This document shows positions 1 through 11,464 of a stretch of 64,000 bases of DNA, piece after piece. Location of the stretch: the NCBI RefSeq assembly GCF_010093595.1, contig NW_022985437.1, positions 2,819,809-2,883,808 on the forward strand, written 5' to 3'. The notes beneath the pieces are model-generated. The model made no database searches. It was not told the origin of the DNA and saw only the letters and a list, made by a program, of their open reading frames with translations. Each line of letters begins with the position of its first letter. Within the stretch, counting starts at the first letter, position 1. The stretch comes from Mytilinidion resinicola (lineage: Eukaryota > Ascomycota > Dothideomycetes > Mytilinidiales > Mytilinidiaceae). A program made the translations under genes and the position numbers.

Positions 1-549
1 CTCAAAAATCCGACATCGAAGTTGATAAGCGCCTTTTGAAGGACACAAATTCAAGTGCCACCGTCATTGATCTCTACGGCGACACGTCCGGTATCTTCGA
101 AACAATCCTACGATGCATCTACCACTTAGGACAGGACTATACCCCCTATCTCACCTATTCCGCGAACGAACATCCCTTCTCCCACCTCTCCACCTGGTCG
201 GAATCGTTAAGACAGCCGAGAAGTATGGAGTTGCGCCGCTTCAATTGCAGGCCGTTCAAGCATTCGAGACCGCCGCTAGCGCTCTTTTAAACACGATCAA
301 GGACGCAAAAGAAAGCGATTGGGAGAGCTGCGACAACATGCGTAGGTTCTGGAGCTTGGTTCACGATGCCTACAAGAGCAAGATGGGAAGGACTCAGAGC
401 TTGGTATGGTCCTGGCTAGAGTCATTCTTCTTGCGAGTTTGACTAGGACTGCTCAATTTAAAGAGTGCGGCCGTGCGTTCCCAGTCTTTGCGGTACGTGT
501 TCTGGTGCAAGCAGCCCGTAGAAAGCTATTCAAGACACGAGATGAATAG
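1..549 (+). pseudogene. BTB/POZ-domain protein relic, 5' end outside window
   Basis: The sequence enters in the middle of a BTB/POZ gene. Reading frame 3 from base 3 gives the second half of a BTB fold (SDIEVDKRLLKD, then IFETILRCIYH). Homology moves to frame 2 near base 190 (LVGIVKTAEKYGV, the usual 'AEKYGVPxL' segment) and to frame 1 after about base 406, where QFKECGRAFPVFAVRVL matches the C-terminal 'FxxLLxxYPxFAVDVLL' helix of the other BTB proteins here. The last frame stops at 547-549. Two frame changes without convincing splice sites make this a pseudogene, although one unrecognised intron cannot be excluded. BTB proteins of this type generally act as substrate adaptors of Cul3 ubiquitin ligases. 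Family assignment is good; broken status is likely. Confidence 0.65.
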
Positions 550-1540
550 TTTTCTGGCACAGTTTATATAAAAGAGATTGCCTCATTTCACCGAATCGAC
601 GGTGTAGACACACCTAAGTATCGATAGCGGGATGCGGCGACGGAAGATGACTCGCCTCAATATGCTCTGTGTCAAAGATCGCCCATATGGCCTAGCTTGA
701 TGCAACTTCATATTGTATGATCGAGGATATTGTGTGTAACCGCTTTTTTACCTATCTGAATATATATCAATGGATCGTTGTAAAAGACCGACACTCCTTC
801 AAAGATGAATCCCTATGTATACATTATTTCCGTAGAGACGGCTATATATTACCTGGGCTACGCAGCGAGTCGGTAGGTGCGGACATGGGCTTGTCCTGGA
901 GTGCGAGTATTAGAAGAGACGAGGGGCATGCAGAGGTGTTAATTCTTCCTGGGAAGCTCTTCAGCTGAAACGATCCTCACGCATTTGCTCTTCGTTATTT
1001 TACTAGCTGAACATCTGGTAATGGTGTAGCATTGCAAGAGCATTCTCGCTGTATTCAAACTATCGTTGATTCAACTTTCAACTCTAGAGACAGATAGTGC
1101 AGACAATAGGTTAAGACAGAGGTCTCTGATGTGTACATTAATTTGGGCTCAAGGTCATATGAGATTGTCTAGCTTAACTGTATCAGACGCGACACATGCT
1201 ACATTTTGCCATTGTTTCACCGAAGATATATCTCAATTGAGTCAAAGAGTTTGTACCCAATGACAAATAAATAGTGTAGTTTAGTAGTAGATTCCCATGA
1301 TTTCGAAAAGGGTCGTATAAGGATGTGTTTCTACATCAAACAATAGCGCAAGACCGAGTGCCATGTGTCTTCGACTGTTCGCAGAAAACAAGGGTTTGAT
1401 CAGGCAGCATTTCAAAATTCACCATAGCTTAAGTAGAGTGCCAAGACTTACGCGAAAAGTGACCTCAATTTCAGCTTTGGCAATCGTCCTCACTCATTTT
1501 CTCCCCGGCATCCTCGACACCCAGACGCCGAACAGTCACA
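550..1540. other. intergenic, no gene seen
   Basis: About 1 kb of AT-rich sequence. The short open frames here (for example 717-968 and 1066-1263) have no recognisable domain and no intron structure. The last 40 bases before 1541 are the probable leader of the next BTB gene. Confidence 0.5.
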
Positions 1541-2395
1541 ATGGCGGGCGCGTTCCCGTGAGTTCCCTCCACCACAAGCTCTGCGCCTACATGAGAACAT
1601 ACGACTGACCCGCTACAGTTTCTACGGTCGGGCTGAACTTTCGGACTTACTGCTTCGTCTCCATGCTCCCGGCTCCCCCGTAGAGGAAATCAGGGCGCAC
1701 AAAATAGTGCTCTGCTTGCACTCCTCTTTGTTAAGAGAATGTCTCATAGAGGTACAGTACATTCCTAACACTGTCCATCTTTTTGGTGGCCTGCATCAAC
1801 CTACGCAGTATTTATCGTCTAACATGTAGAACAGGAAGGCGTGAGCACCTTGGATGTAGTCGAGCGTGAGCCAAAGGCGTTCAAGGCCATGTTGCAGTTC
1901 CTCTACACTTCCAACTATGACTACGAGACCGAAAACCTCGCTGCCGTTAATAATTTCGAGCCGTCTGAAGCCCCCACAAGCCACGTCGTAGCTTTTCACC
2001 TCGGAAAGAAATACGGCGTCCCCAGGCTGTGCAAGGCGGCTATTGCTGGTATAGATCAGCTATTCAGCAACTGGAACAAGAGGAAGTCTGTCAACAAAGA
2101 CAGAGGCAGCCTGAGCATTCCTGTCCGAAAGCGCTGGTGGATTGCGAAGTTGAAGACCACTGTCAGCATTCACTATATGGGCCCGTATGTTTCTGGAGAC
2201 TACAGCAAATCAGAGATGGGTGTCGCAATTGCGAGGGCGGCCATCTTCCCGCACTGCCTATCGGACGACGACTTGGTTGAGCTCTTCGCACTGTCCCCAA
2301 TCTTCGCCATCGACGTCGTGCTCGCGCTTAGATATCAAGCGAAGAATGCTGGTCGCCGCGGAGAAATTCTAGGTGATGGAGACGACACTACATGA
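1541..2395 (+). CDS. BTB/POZ-domain protein (three exons)
   Basis: Exons 1541-1557, 1619-1751 and 1835-2395 encode 236 residues. Intron 1 (61 nt, phase 2) runs from GTGAGT to CTACAG; intron 2 (83 nt, phase 0) runs from GTACAG to ACAG. The BTB core occupies about residues 7-80: AELSDLLLRL, the HKIVLCLHSSLLREC helix pair, then EGVSTLDVVEREPKAFKAML and FLYTSNYDYE. The 'LGKKYGVPRLCKAA' segment follows near residue 110, and a C-terminal helix (FAIDVVLAL) is shared with the other copies. The start is the first ATG before a good 5' splice site and gives the very short first exon typical of this family. Probable role: substrate adaptor of a Cul3-type ubiquitin ligase; target unknown. No lesions seen. 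Confidence 0.75.
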
Positions 2396-3213
2396 GCTTG
2401 AGGATCAACTTGTGGCGATGGTTGCTCTCGAGTGAAGGACGCCACAAAACAAGCTCCCATTTCACGCTGAGAGACGGTCTTGTATTCTCGGCACGGACGG
2501 ATAAATTTGGTCAACCATAGAGAATCAAACGAGATGACGGCGTCAGAAACGACTATACTTTTACTGAATGTGTTCATGTGATTGTTATGTACGGCGACTG
2601 AGAATTTCTTGACCAATCAGTCTTAATCCCAAAAAATGAAAAGACTTCTGTTCATCTCATAAATGGTAAATAATGGTAAGTACTGGACTTTGTAGTTACA
2701 ACAGCGAAAAGCGACGACGACCGAAGAGTTGCCAAGGGGCTTTAGCTCAAGCTTATGTTTAAAGGAAAGAGTCAATAGAATGTCTCAGTCGACATCAATT
2801 ATCAGAACAGAACTTAGCTTTTCCAGCTTTGAGGCACGTGTGAGGCATTAAGAAGAGTTTTTGATTGATAAACAGGCCGTGTAACAGGATCGGGCGGGTT
2901 GGTATAGTACCCCGACAGGCTTTGAAAACTCCAAATACGACGTAAAGGTCACCGAAGTGGGAATTAGACTACTTTTTGACCAATTCAAAACATGTTACCC
3001 CGGACACTCCTTACGGTGGTGTCGAAAGAGCAAGAGTGAAGTTAGAACAGTGGTATATCCGTGTGTCTGAATTTATGACCTAGCACTGGATCTAGAAGGA
3101 AGGCCGAATGAAGGCCTTTACTGTCTGTATTGTCCATCCATTGCCCCTATCACTCAAGCCACATCCACCGGCAACATTGCCGCCCTCCCCAATTCATAGA
3201 GCAGTGTTCTATC
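2396..3213. other. intergenic between convergent BTB genes
   Basis: About 820 bases of 3' flank between two converging BTB genes. No gene is visible. Bases about 2990-3090 resemble 23030-23120 (both contain 'cagtggtatatccgtgtg' followed by a similar AT-rich tail), which suggests an old dispersed repeat. Confidence 0.4.
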
Positions 3214-4117
3214 TCAAAGACCCCCTAGCTCTCCCCTTCTGATCTTTCTAGGGCGAGAATCGCGCCCGAGGTCCGCCAGAATACTTGCCTCGCAGCGGCG
3301 ATTGAGCTCCTCAGGAGATGGCTTCGTAGCCTTGATGCCCAGCAATACGTCAACAGCAAGAGTGGGCCTCTCCTTCAGCATTTTGTCGAACTGCTGAGAC
3401 ATGACCAGGCCGTCGCAAGCCCATGCCGCGCTCGCGATGACCCGGCCCACGGGTGTATCCGTCGTGGCTGCAGTGACAGTCTCGTAGAACCTCTCGCAGG
3501 CTGTCACTATCGCGATCCTCTCATCGAGCCGCTCGAGCTCTTGTTGTGCCGAAGAGAGGTTGGAGGCCTTAGTAGAAGATGCGAGCTTTGCCATGAATTC
3601 GGCAAGGGCCTGGACGCTGAAGGCTTGGAGGCTATCGTTCTGGTACTTCTGCGCGAGCTTGTGAATACCAATGTGGGTAACGATGGTCCGAATTTTCTCA
3701 TCTCCGTTGTGGGCTTCGCGGAGTGCGTAGGAACCTTCGTACATGTGCTGGATCATGGCATTGAAGTAGATCGAGTTTTCTTCGCGGATTTCGGTGACGT
3801 CAGAGGTGTTCTGGTCAAGAATATTAGATTTCGGGATTGACATGGCAAGGGGTAAGAGAGACAGCAGGCGTACCTTGAAGACGCCCTTGAACGCCTGTCG
3901 GAACCACTGAGACTGTCTGCATAGGATAACGCGGTGGAGTTTGTAGTCGGTGAACAGCGCTCCGGGCACAGCAATCGGGGGATGATGGACGCGGAGGACG
4001 AAGTCAGAGAACTCCGCATCCGGAAAGAATCTGCGTGTTTCGATCAGTCCTCATGCTATGAATTCGAACTATAATTGTGGTAAGCGTAAGAACTCACTGT
4101 TTGCGATAGTCCAACAT
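3214..4117 (-). CDS. BTB/POZ-domain protein (three exons)
   Basis: Minus-strand exons 4117-4098, 4030-3874 and 3810-3214 encode 257 residues. Intron 1 is 67 nt, phase 2; intron 2 is 63 nt, phase 0 and contains no in-frame stop, so its retention would add 21 residues. After MLDYRKQ comes FFPDAEFSDFVLRV, opening the BTB fold. LHRVILCRQSQWFRQAFKG is the dimer-helix region, then NTSDVTEIREEN and FNAMIQHMYEGSY. The middle has HIGIHKLAQKYQNDSLQAFS; the C-terminal part has VGRVIASAAWACDGL and LAVDVLLGI, shared by the minus-strand group at 4.8, 6.8 and 8.6 kb. First-plus-second exon length (177 nt) equals that of the gene at 8647-9627, pointing to tandem duplication. Probable ubiquitin-ligase substrate adaptor. 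Confidence 0.78.
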
Positions 4118-4775
4118 AGTATTTGGTCGGTGCTGGGAGCTGGGGTTTGGCGGGGTGTGCGAGTCGTGGAAGTGTTATTCGGCTGTGACGATTATATTTT
4201 GACAGGCATGAGCCCTCGTGATCTTACGACTTCGGCGCAACGATTTTCCCTCTCAAACGGACCTAGGGGAACCATCGCTATGCGTTACTACCGGTAGCTC
4301 CGATGCCGCAGACCGCCAAGCGATATTTTTACTAGGATTTCCCAATCATTAACCGGCTAACCTTCTGCATATGCAGCATATGGAATAGCTTAGAGGGAAA
4401 CTTGGTAGGAATGTAAGAGCTCATCCCACCCTCCATTTCTGCTATTAGACTTCATGAGAGATTCGTGAATTATTTAAGATTAATGTGACTATCTTGCCGT
4501 GGATATGAGTGGATATATCTTGTATGGCCGTGCTTGAGTTGGACTACTGGTGAATGAAACAAGAAAACCTAGAATGCGTAAGTAAAGTTAGATCATAGGT
4601 ATGTAGTTATATAGGTCGGATCAAGTTAGCGGAAATGGCAAATCTTCCCTTGCTAGAGCATGCATTTCATTTGAGGATATCAGCAGGAGGCAGTCTCATG
4701 TACTCGATAGAGAGCAGAGTTGACTGGCATAGCAGGCCTATAACATCTCTGTTGTACGGCGTAACAGATAAATGA
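4118..4775. other. intergenic, no gene seen
   Basis: Promoter side of the preceding BTB gene and 3' side of the following relic. AT-rich; no recognisable coding or RNA feature. Confidence 0.4.
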
Positions 4776-5299
4776 CTAAGCATGAGCTTCAAAGAAGTTG
4801 CATGAGAAAGAAGGCGCAAATTGCAACCTATGAAGAGACCTAAAAGTAAGGCATCTCTCTTCATAGATAACTGGCCTCCCCAAAGTCCCCACAGCGAAGC
4901 CCGCTTTATATCTTCCTCCGTAGCGCGCTTTTAGCCGCGCAGGTCGAACTCGAGCTCTCGCAACCTGTTGTTCTCCGTATAACGTCTGCGTCGTTCGGTA
5001 TCGCGACGGAGTCGGTCGTCTCGTCGCCGCCATAGCTACGTCGGCTGCGAACATCGGATACTCCTTCAAGAGGCGGTCGAATTCCTCGTTGTCAACGAGT
5101 TGCTTGCAAGCCCAGGCTGCGGAAGCCACAGCTTTACCCATACTTGTACCTGAGACTAAGGCGGTGGCGTAATAGCGCTCCACAGCGGCTACTAGCGCCT
5201 TCTGCTCTTCTTTTGCATTCTGTTTCTGATAATTATGGAAAATGGTTAAAAGAACTCACTGCGTGCAAAGCGTTGCCATGCTGTTTGCTAGGCACTTGT
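4776..5299 (-). pseudogene. C-terminal half of a BTB protein, next to a small element
   Basis: An open minus-strand frame gives the C-terminal signature of the local BTB group: VERYYATALVSG, TSMGKAVASAAWACKQLV, EEFDRLLKEYPMFAADVA. A short basic tail follows and the frame stops at 4776. Just upstream, NAKEEQKALVAAVE is in frame, preceded by a possible short intron (GTGAGT..ATCAG) that is only about 34 nt, below the usual minimum. I cannot find the BTB fold itself upstream: a 249-bp inverted-repeat element sits at 5300-5548, and beyond it nothing resembles a BTB N-terminus. The copy is therefore a truncated relic. Whether the element caused the loss or landed afterwards in a dead gene is not decided by the sequence. 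Confidence 0.6.
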
Positions 5300-5548
5300 A
5301 CTCAGGTTGAAATTGATGTGAACTCTGATTTCTATAGACGTCTAGCTAGTTGTATATATACTAGGGGAAGGAAGGGGGCCACCCCCAGGGTGGCGCGCTA
5401 GTAAGTTCAGATGAGCCCTGCACAGCTGAGGCTTCAGCTCGGTTCTCTACAGCTGAGATTTCAGCTGGGTTCTCTACAGCTGATGTTCGGAGAGTAGCTT
5501 TCTGGCATATGAGTTGTTGATCCTAGGTTGTAGTGCTGCAACCTGAGT
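5300..5548 (+). mobile_element. small inverted-repeat element, copy A (MITE-like, 249 bp)
   Basis: Begins ACTCAGGTTG and ends CAACCTGAGT, a 10-bp terminal inverted repeat, and is flanked by the perfect 5-bp direct repeat CTTGT (5295-5299 and 5549-5553). It shares about 100 bp at its left end and about 40 bp at its right end with copies at 16685, 22567 and 56695. The interior contains repeated CAGCTGA-type palindromes. There is no coding capacity, so it must be non-autonomous. A 5-bp duplication does not fit the common fungal superfamilies (TA for Tc1/mariner, 8 bp for hAT, 8-11 bp for Mutator, 3 bp for PIF/Harbinger), so I leave it unassigned. Confidence 0.85.
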
Positions 5549-5553
5549 CTTGT

Positions 5554-6765
5554 GAAGTGGGTGGCGTGCAAGATGTAGAAGAAGCGTGATCATGCACTAG
5601 ATTAGAGTGGATATATAAACTATAAGAGCACACCGGCGGATCATTTAATCAATAGAATGTACCCCTTTTTAGTAGTTATACACCGCCCTTCTCGATAAAC
5701 ACCCCTCCCCCCCCCAAACCTTTGTCTGATTTTTTAATTAGCTGGAGCGGCTTAGAGCTTTGTCCGGAGCTCTATTTTCACGCGCATCCGCACGTATAGC
5801 CTTTTCTATTCACTTAGGCGTAGGCGAGACTGTATATCGGGCTATACTGTGAGGCCGGGCAGCTGGCTTTACCAACAGCGCCACAAAAGAGTGTGAATTG
5901 AGACTCGATCTCGATTCCCAACAGCCAGCTACTTGTACGCTCACAGGTATGTCGCCCGCAGGCCCTGACATATACTATACGCAAGGTTATATAGCCTATC
6001 CAATTTGTATAGCCATTGCGTAGCCTATCTAATTTATATACCCGTATATACAGGTGCATAAATTAAATAGGATGAAATGTAAATAAAGAGGTTGTATAGC
6101 CTTATATACAACCTTATATATAAGCTTACACACAGGCTGCACCGAAAAATAGAGAGATTGCATAGCTGTGCTAGTTTACGTACAGCCTTATGTACGGCCT
6201 TATAAAACAGATAGGATGCACGTGCAGAGAGACGTAAGAGTAAAATGCCCGGAGGGCCCCGGCCGGGCCTCCCAGCTAATACAAAGGTAGGAAGGTAATA
6301 AAACAACAAGGGTCTAGAGGGTGCGTGTGTTTACTAAGAAGGGGGGTATGTAACTACTGAAAAGGGAGTGTGCAGGTACTAGCGCCCGCTGGTTACATGT
6401 GATCGTTGGATTTTACTTCTTGGCCACGTGATCATGAATTGTAGTATCTCCCAAACATAAAGCTGGCCACGGAATCTAGAGGCCTCCCCGTAGATGTCTC
6501 TGGACGTGATTAGATGGTAGATGCTCACAGCGCGGTATGTTCTATTCACCTCAAGGTAGCTAATCATGGATTCCCTAAATATCTAACTATTCTCGCTGAC
6601 ACGAAAGAAACTCAATGCTAATGACGACCACCCACAATTGTGAATCAATTGGAAGCCTGAGTAAAGCGATCTTGAAATCAGCGCTCGTCCTCCAAAGGTA
6701 CTCGAATTGGTCCGAGTGTGCCTATACTATTCGAGTCACCACGGTAGCTTGCCCCTCCACAAAAG
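5554..6765. other. gene-free AT-rich stretch
   Basis: About 1.2 kb without a credible gene. It holds a run of C at about 5707-5716 and, at about 5985-6130, low-complexity 'tatagcct / ttatata' repeats. It may be decayed transposon sequence, but no ends are visible. Confidence 0.4.
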
Positions 6766-7495
6766 CTAACCGCGAACAACAAACTTTTCTTTCCTGATGT
6801 TAGACATCCTGTTATATCGTCTACCGCGTTCGTAATCGCGGGCAAGTGAGTTGTCCGCCTTTGCTACTATAGCCACATCCATAGCGAAGGGTCGGATAGT
6901 CCTTGAGAAGCCTTTCAAACTTCTCAGTATGGACCAGCTCCTTGCAAGCCCAGAGCACAGAAGTAATAGCTTGACCCATAGTCGTACCGGAAGCTATAGC
7001 GGAATCATAGAATCGCTCCACGACACCGACCAGTGCCATGTGAGTAGTTTCTTGATCTTTCCTCGACTTGCTGGGAAAGCCTGGTCGGAGTGTCAAGATG
7101 TATTTATTGAAGAGGGCGACACTGAAAGAGTGCAGGCCCGCATTGAAGTACTTCTGGACCATGGTGTAAATACCCATATGGGTGATGAGTATCATGGCCT
7201 TGACGTCTTCTTCCGCTTCACTGGTCGCGCAGACCTCGTATGCTTGTTCGTACATGAAGCACATCATGTAATCGAATATGCGAGGGTCGTCGTCGAGGAT
7301 CTCAATCAGGTTGGTGGAGGCTTCCCAGGAATTTGTTAGAGTCTGGTGAACTGCCTTTGAGCGCCTTCTGGAACCACTCTGACTGTTGGCACTAGATCGA
7401 TGGGTCTTGTATTCAGTGAACGGCCTATCGGTCGCTGCATCTTCTTCACAAACGCGGATTGTAACATCGGAGAAGGTGTCATCTGGGCAGAAGAC
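6766..7495 (-). pseudogene. BTB/POZ-domain protein, broken copy
   Basis: Third member of the minus-strand BTB group. Exon-2 sequence is clear from 7495 downward (PDDTFSDVTIRV, then EYKTHRSSANSQSEWFQKALKG). The second intron of its relatives should follow, but here about 30 nt replace the roughly 54-nt intron: the CTAAC branch site remains and the GT donor is gone. The frame resumes with EASTNLIEILDDDPRIFDYMMCFMYE and reaches MGQAITSVLWACKELV and FERLLKDYPT. A one-base frameshift then replaces the expected 'FAMDVAIVAK'; reading the alternative frame recovers it and stops at 6766. Two independent lesions, a deleted splice donor and a frameshift, make this a pseudogene. The first exon is not identifiable with confidence; it would lie near 7530-7575. 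Confidence 0.68.
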
Positions 7496-8646
7496 CTGAG
7501 CGGAGACACTGATAAAGGTCAGTTTTCACGCTTGCGGAAGAATGAACAGGAACGTAGTGAGTGGAGACATTTACGAAGAGAGAGTGGCTGCTATGCTGAG
7601 AAGATTTCGTCGTGGTATGAATTTTAGGCGATACGGAGTGTTAGAGTAGACGGACGGTTGACTCTTATGTTCTACCGGGGCTTTTGAACCGTGGGTAGGG
7701 CACGTGATTCTAGAACCCTCGTCAGTAATTCACTATTCTGTGCGCATTTGAGGAGCCGCAATATACGCCATACCCGCGAATTGTATAGTCGCGGTGTCAG
7801 GCCTCGATACTATTCAATTCCTTATATATAATCTGCTGAATACCCAAGGATGCAATGAAAGAATTTTTCCCAGAGCGTTTGCACAGATATACAAGCAACT
7901 ACTGCACACTTGATCCTGTCATGTGCTAGATTAAAGGGTGCCAGAAGTCGCCTCGCGATACAATCATGGTGGAAAACCTACCTGAATCGAAGACGAGTGA
8001 CTTTTGCAACATCGCGAGGTGTTGGGTTTGAGCAATTAGTGAGCGAGACCTCATTGACTACATTCTGGGTACAGCAGATTCGGGCGAACTATATATTCCC
8101 TCTCGGAGAATCTTCAATATCTGGCAGCCGTCCACACGCTACTATACTAGCGCATCCTTAGCGCCATTCTTCAGCTTGCATGCGTTACCTTTCAGCTCAA
8201 CAAGGTTCCTTCTCTCAGCTGGCTTGGCTCCTCCACGCCTATATATACCCATCCTCCTATATAGCAATACACCAGAGTTCTCATCACTTTTCACCAGCTG
8301 CCAATATCGACATCGCCATATAATTGCTCAATGAATAGTTCTGTTTGATGGTTTGACAGGTTTGACAGGTTTGATATGATACTCGATTGTCTCCCAGCCG
8401 CCTGATTGAAAATCTTAGATCTCGCAAACGCCCTCCAGGTCAAAGGACTAACAAATTTTGCAGAGCACACGATTTCCAGATATTGCATAAGGTAGCAATT
8501 TAGTTTACAAGTATCTATTACGACCATACTTGCTATGAGAGCTCTGACTTAGAAAGGATAGCATCGCAATCTAGTTGCCAGTAATTAGAGATACATTTTT
8601 CTCGAATTACTCTGTTGGGGCGCAGTCCCTTCGTCGTGGAGAAACC
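7496..8646. other. intergenic, no gene seen
   Basis: About 1.15 kb between two BTB copies. The open frames here (for example 7910-8161) show no domain. Bases 8346-8376 carry a short run of 'gtttgacag' repeats. Confidence 0.4.
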
Positions 8647-9627
8647 TTATCCTTGGGCTCTGCGGTCTAAGACGATTGGGAATGAGGATGAGCTTAAGCT
8701 TCTTAGCATCCGTGCATAGGTAGACTGAAACTCACTGCGCCTGATATTCAGGGGTCCCGTGGGGACCTCCACACTAGCGCCCGCATCTCCACTACTCTCG
8801 TGGTCTTTGGAAGGCCGCATGTTCTTCTTCACCTCCAGCAGGACGTCAACAGCGAACGTCGGATACTCATTGATGAGCTCATCGAATCGTTCCCGGTCCA
8901 CTAAAGTGCTCTGCCAGGCCGCAGCCGCAATCGCGCGTCCCATCTTCGTATTCGTCGTCAAGGCTGTCTCGTAGAAACGGTCCACCGCGCGCGCCAGAGC
9001 GCTGCACTGCTGCTCCACGAACTGCTTGTTCACAGAGGTGCGGACTCCAGGATAGCTAGGTCTGATGGTCAAGGCGGCCTCCGTGAATTGCTTCGCGCTG
9101 AAAGCTTGGAGATCGTCATTGAGGTACTTTTGAGCCATGTTGTAGACGTCGATGTGTGTATCCAAGGTCATGGTCTTGAGGTCCTGCTTGGAAATGGAGG
9201 GACCAATCTTGGCGCTGGCCTCTTCGACAGTGCGGAGTTTGTAATGGCGTTCGTACATGAACTGGAGCATGCAGTTGAAGACGGAGGGTTCGTCTTCGTG
9301 GATATCGATGACTTGAGTAGACGCCTCCTTTATAAACGTTAGAGCCTCCCCGGCAAAGCGAGCGGAAAGACATCGCCGTACCAGAAATCTGCCTTTGAGG
9401 GCCCGGTCGAACCATTTTGACTGCTGGCAGAGAATAACACGGTGCGCTTTGTATTCGTCGAAGGCGCCATCGGATTCTCTGCCTGGGTAATGAACGCGCA
9501 GAGTGACGTCGGAGAAACCGTCATCTGGGGAGAACCTACTGATTACACGAGATTAACCTTGGGCGAGGCAGGAATAGAGCGCGATAAGACAAATAGAGAC
9601 TCACCGCTCGTGGATGATCTCCGCCAT
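8647..9627 (-). CDS. BTB/POZ-domain protein (three exons)
   Basis: Minus-strand exons 9627-9605, 9535-9382 and 9327-8647 encode 285 residues. Intron 1 is 69 nt (GTGAGT..AGTAG), phase 2; intron 2 is 54 nt, phase 0, with a clear CTAAC branch site near its 3' end. The protein opens MAEIIHERFSPDDGFSDVTLRV, continues YKAHRVILCQQSKWFDRALKG at the second intron, then EASTQVIDIHEDEP and MLQFMYERHYKL. A central 'YNMAQKYLNDDLQAFSAKQF' region and a C-terminal MGRAIAAAAW..LVDRERFDELI and FAVDVLLEV complete the family pattern. The last 50 residues are Ser/Arg-rich and specific to this copy. It is the cleanest of the four minus-strand paralogues at 3.2-9.6 kb. Probable Cul3 substrate adaptor. Confidence 0.8.
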
Positions 9628-10145
9628 GGCGCACTGCTTGATGTGGTTGTGGGGAGTGTGGAGGATATGAAGGAGCGACGTGGTTCAGCTGTTGAAAGCC
9701 TATAGATGTGTTTCGCCAGCCGACTTGTGAAGTCGTTTGTAGTATTTCCAGGGCTTTCCCTCTCTTCATTCACCAATTTATATCACCCGCGGGGTTTATT
9801 TTCGCTACGTCATGATCACGAGTATCGTTGTTAGAGTAAAGTGGTTTGTCTGACTTTCTCCAACAACATTTTCTATGGCCAGATAGATAGTCATCATTGT
9901 ATCTATCCAGTCTATTAGCGGACTTCTGGCGTTGTCAAATTGAGATCAATGTCACAGAAGGTCAAGGCTAAATTCGTATGGCAGAACGTGAGCAATTCAA
10001 AAGGAACCAAAATCGATTTTCTCATGTAGAATGAAATTCTAGCAGTCTAAAGGAGTCCCCAAACCTCGAACCATCAAATCCGGTTACGACGACATTTTAT
10101 CAAGCCCTCGGGGGAAAGATCATGACATCTGGGATTGCTATCTGC
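9628..10145. other. intergenic, no gene seen
   Basis: Promoter region of the preceding BTB gene and 3' flank of the next gene. The open frames on both strands at 9536-9776 are shadows or leader sequence. Nothing else recognised. Confidence 0.4.
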
Positions 10146-11153
10146 TCAGAAGTCTTCATCGTCGTTGTCCACGTCGATAATCTCTAGCAGACCTGAACGG
10201 AGCATTAGCACCAATTGCGACTAGAACTCATGCGAGTAGGTGGCCCAGAAAGGGGTGCAGAGGTTGCACTTACCGGAATGATACTTGCACTCTCCATCCT
10301 TCCTCTCGGCAGTGCGATCGAATTGCTCCTCGCAGTGCTCGCAAACAGCGTTCACAACGAAACCTTGCGCAAGGGGTGGAGCTACTTAAGCGCTTCCGAC
10401 GACACTGGCAGCCTCCACGGTGCTGCCAATAATGGCACTAATGGGCGGGAGACTGTCGATAGTAAGGCCTTCCTGTGCATCACCCGGACTAGCCTTCCGC
10501 TTCTTCGCAGCATTCTTGCCTCCAACGCCATCCACATCAGCACCGCCCTTCCTCTTCCTCGACACCGCAGGCTTCTTTTTCGGCGCAGGTACATCTTCCT
10601 CGATATCCGGCTCTGCGTGATATCTAAACCACGCTAACACGTCCTTTGGGATATCTTCGAACGTGCCTTGCGTTCGTGACGGCGTCACGTACTCCCAAAT
10701 CGGTTCCTCCAATTTGGCTGGCTCAGGCTTCTCTTGCAACAACTTGATCAACGCCCATCGGGCATATTCGTGAGGTATCATACTGATACGACTCTCAAGT
10801 GTCACTCGGGAGATCATGAGGCCGGTTGATGTATCATCCGGTGCCTGGAACGGGTCAGGCGAGATTCTCGCGATTGCTCTTTGGTAGTATTGGTAGTCGG
10901 ATTCTGCTTCTGAGTCGGAGTCGACGTAGTTCGCGACCGATTCCTCTGCGTCGTTCCAAGCTTTGTTGGCGATTGCGATGTCGCGAGCCAGGGATTCGGC
11001 ATTAATTAGACTCTGAAGCCGGCATTGCGATGACGAATCCGAATGAGTTTTAATATTATTGATGAATGGAGATTGGAGTGGTATCGTTTTGAGGTGACGC
11101 GTGTCGGAAATTATGGTAGTAGCCCCTTTACGAGTCAAGGCAAGGGTCTTCAC
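10146..11153 (-). CDS. nuclear-type basic protein with half of a CHORD-like Cys/His module
   Basis: Proposed minus-strand exons 11153-10406, 10363-10274 and 10192-10146 give 294 residues. The long first exon ends in a Lys/Arg-rich stretch (PAPKKKPAVSRKRKGG, NAAKKRKAS) that looks like a nuclear localisation signal. The second exon encodes a C-x2-C ... C-x2-H pattern (VCEHCEEQFDRTAER, GECKYHSG), the same half-module as in the gene at 12816. The third exon is a short acidic tail (LLEIIDVDNDDEDF). Intron 2 (81 nt, GTAAGT..TTCAG) is convincing. Intron 1 (42 nt, GTGTCG..GCAAG) is short but removes an in-frame TAA and keeps frame; if it is not real the gene ends at 10386. The second half of the module seen in the paralogue is missing. 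Function unknown. Confidence 0.5.
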
Positions 11154-11464
11154 GTGCGCACGTGATTTACTCTTCGTTCTCCTACCATGGAAAGTTGAAA
11201 ATCACATGTCTCCTGGTAGAAAGAAATGTAAGCCCGCCTCATGACGTTCGTTTCCGTAGGGGCGGTCATTGGAGAATTTACTTGTGACCCCGCCAAGCCT
11301 TACCCATCTAGGAAGGTCGGCAGCTCCGCTCGCTTATCGCTGAGCTGAACCTCCTCAGTTTCCTTCGGCCAATCGCTATGACTCCGCACCTTTGACTCAA
11401 CACCATCGATAAACCGCATACATAAGCCCGCCGAGAAACCCAATTTCTCACCACCAGCGCCAAG

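Noticed and set aside
717..968. Small open frames of 60-85 codons in AT-rich intergenic DNA (also 1066-1263, 22448-22639, 26919-27215)
   Set aside because: The first three have no domain, no intron pattern and no coding composition; the last lies antisense inside the transposon.
5300..5548. Solo LTR as an explanation for the small elements, since LTR elements also leave 5-bp duplications
   Set aside because: The ends are 10-bp inverted repeats starting ACTC and ending GAGT, not TG..CA, and no tRNA primer site or coding relic lies nearby.
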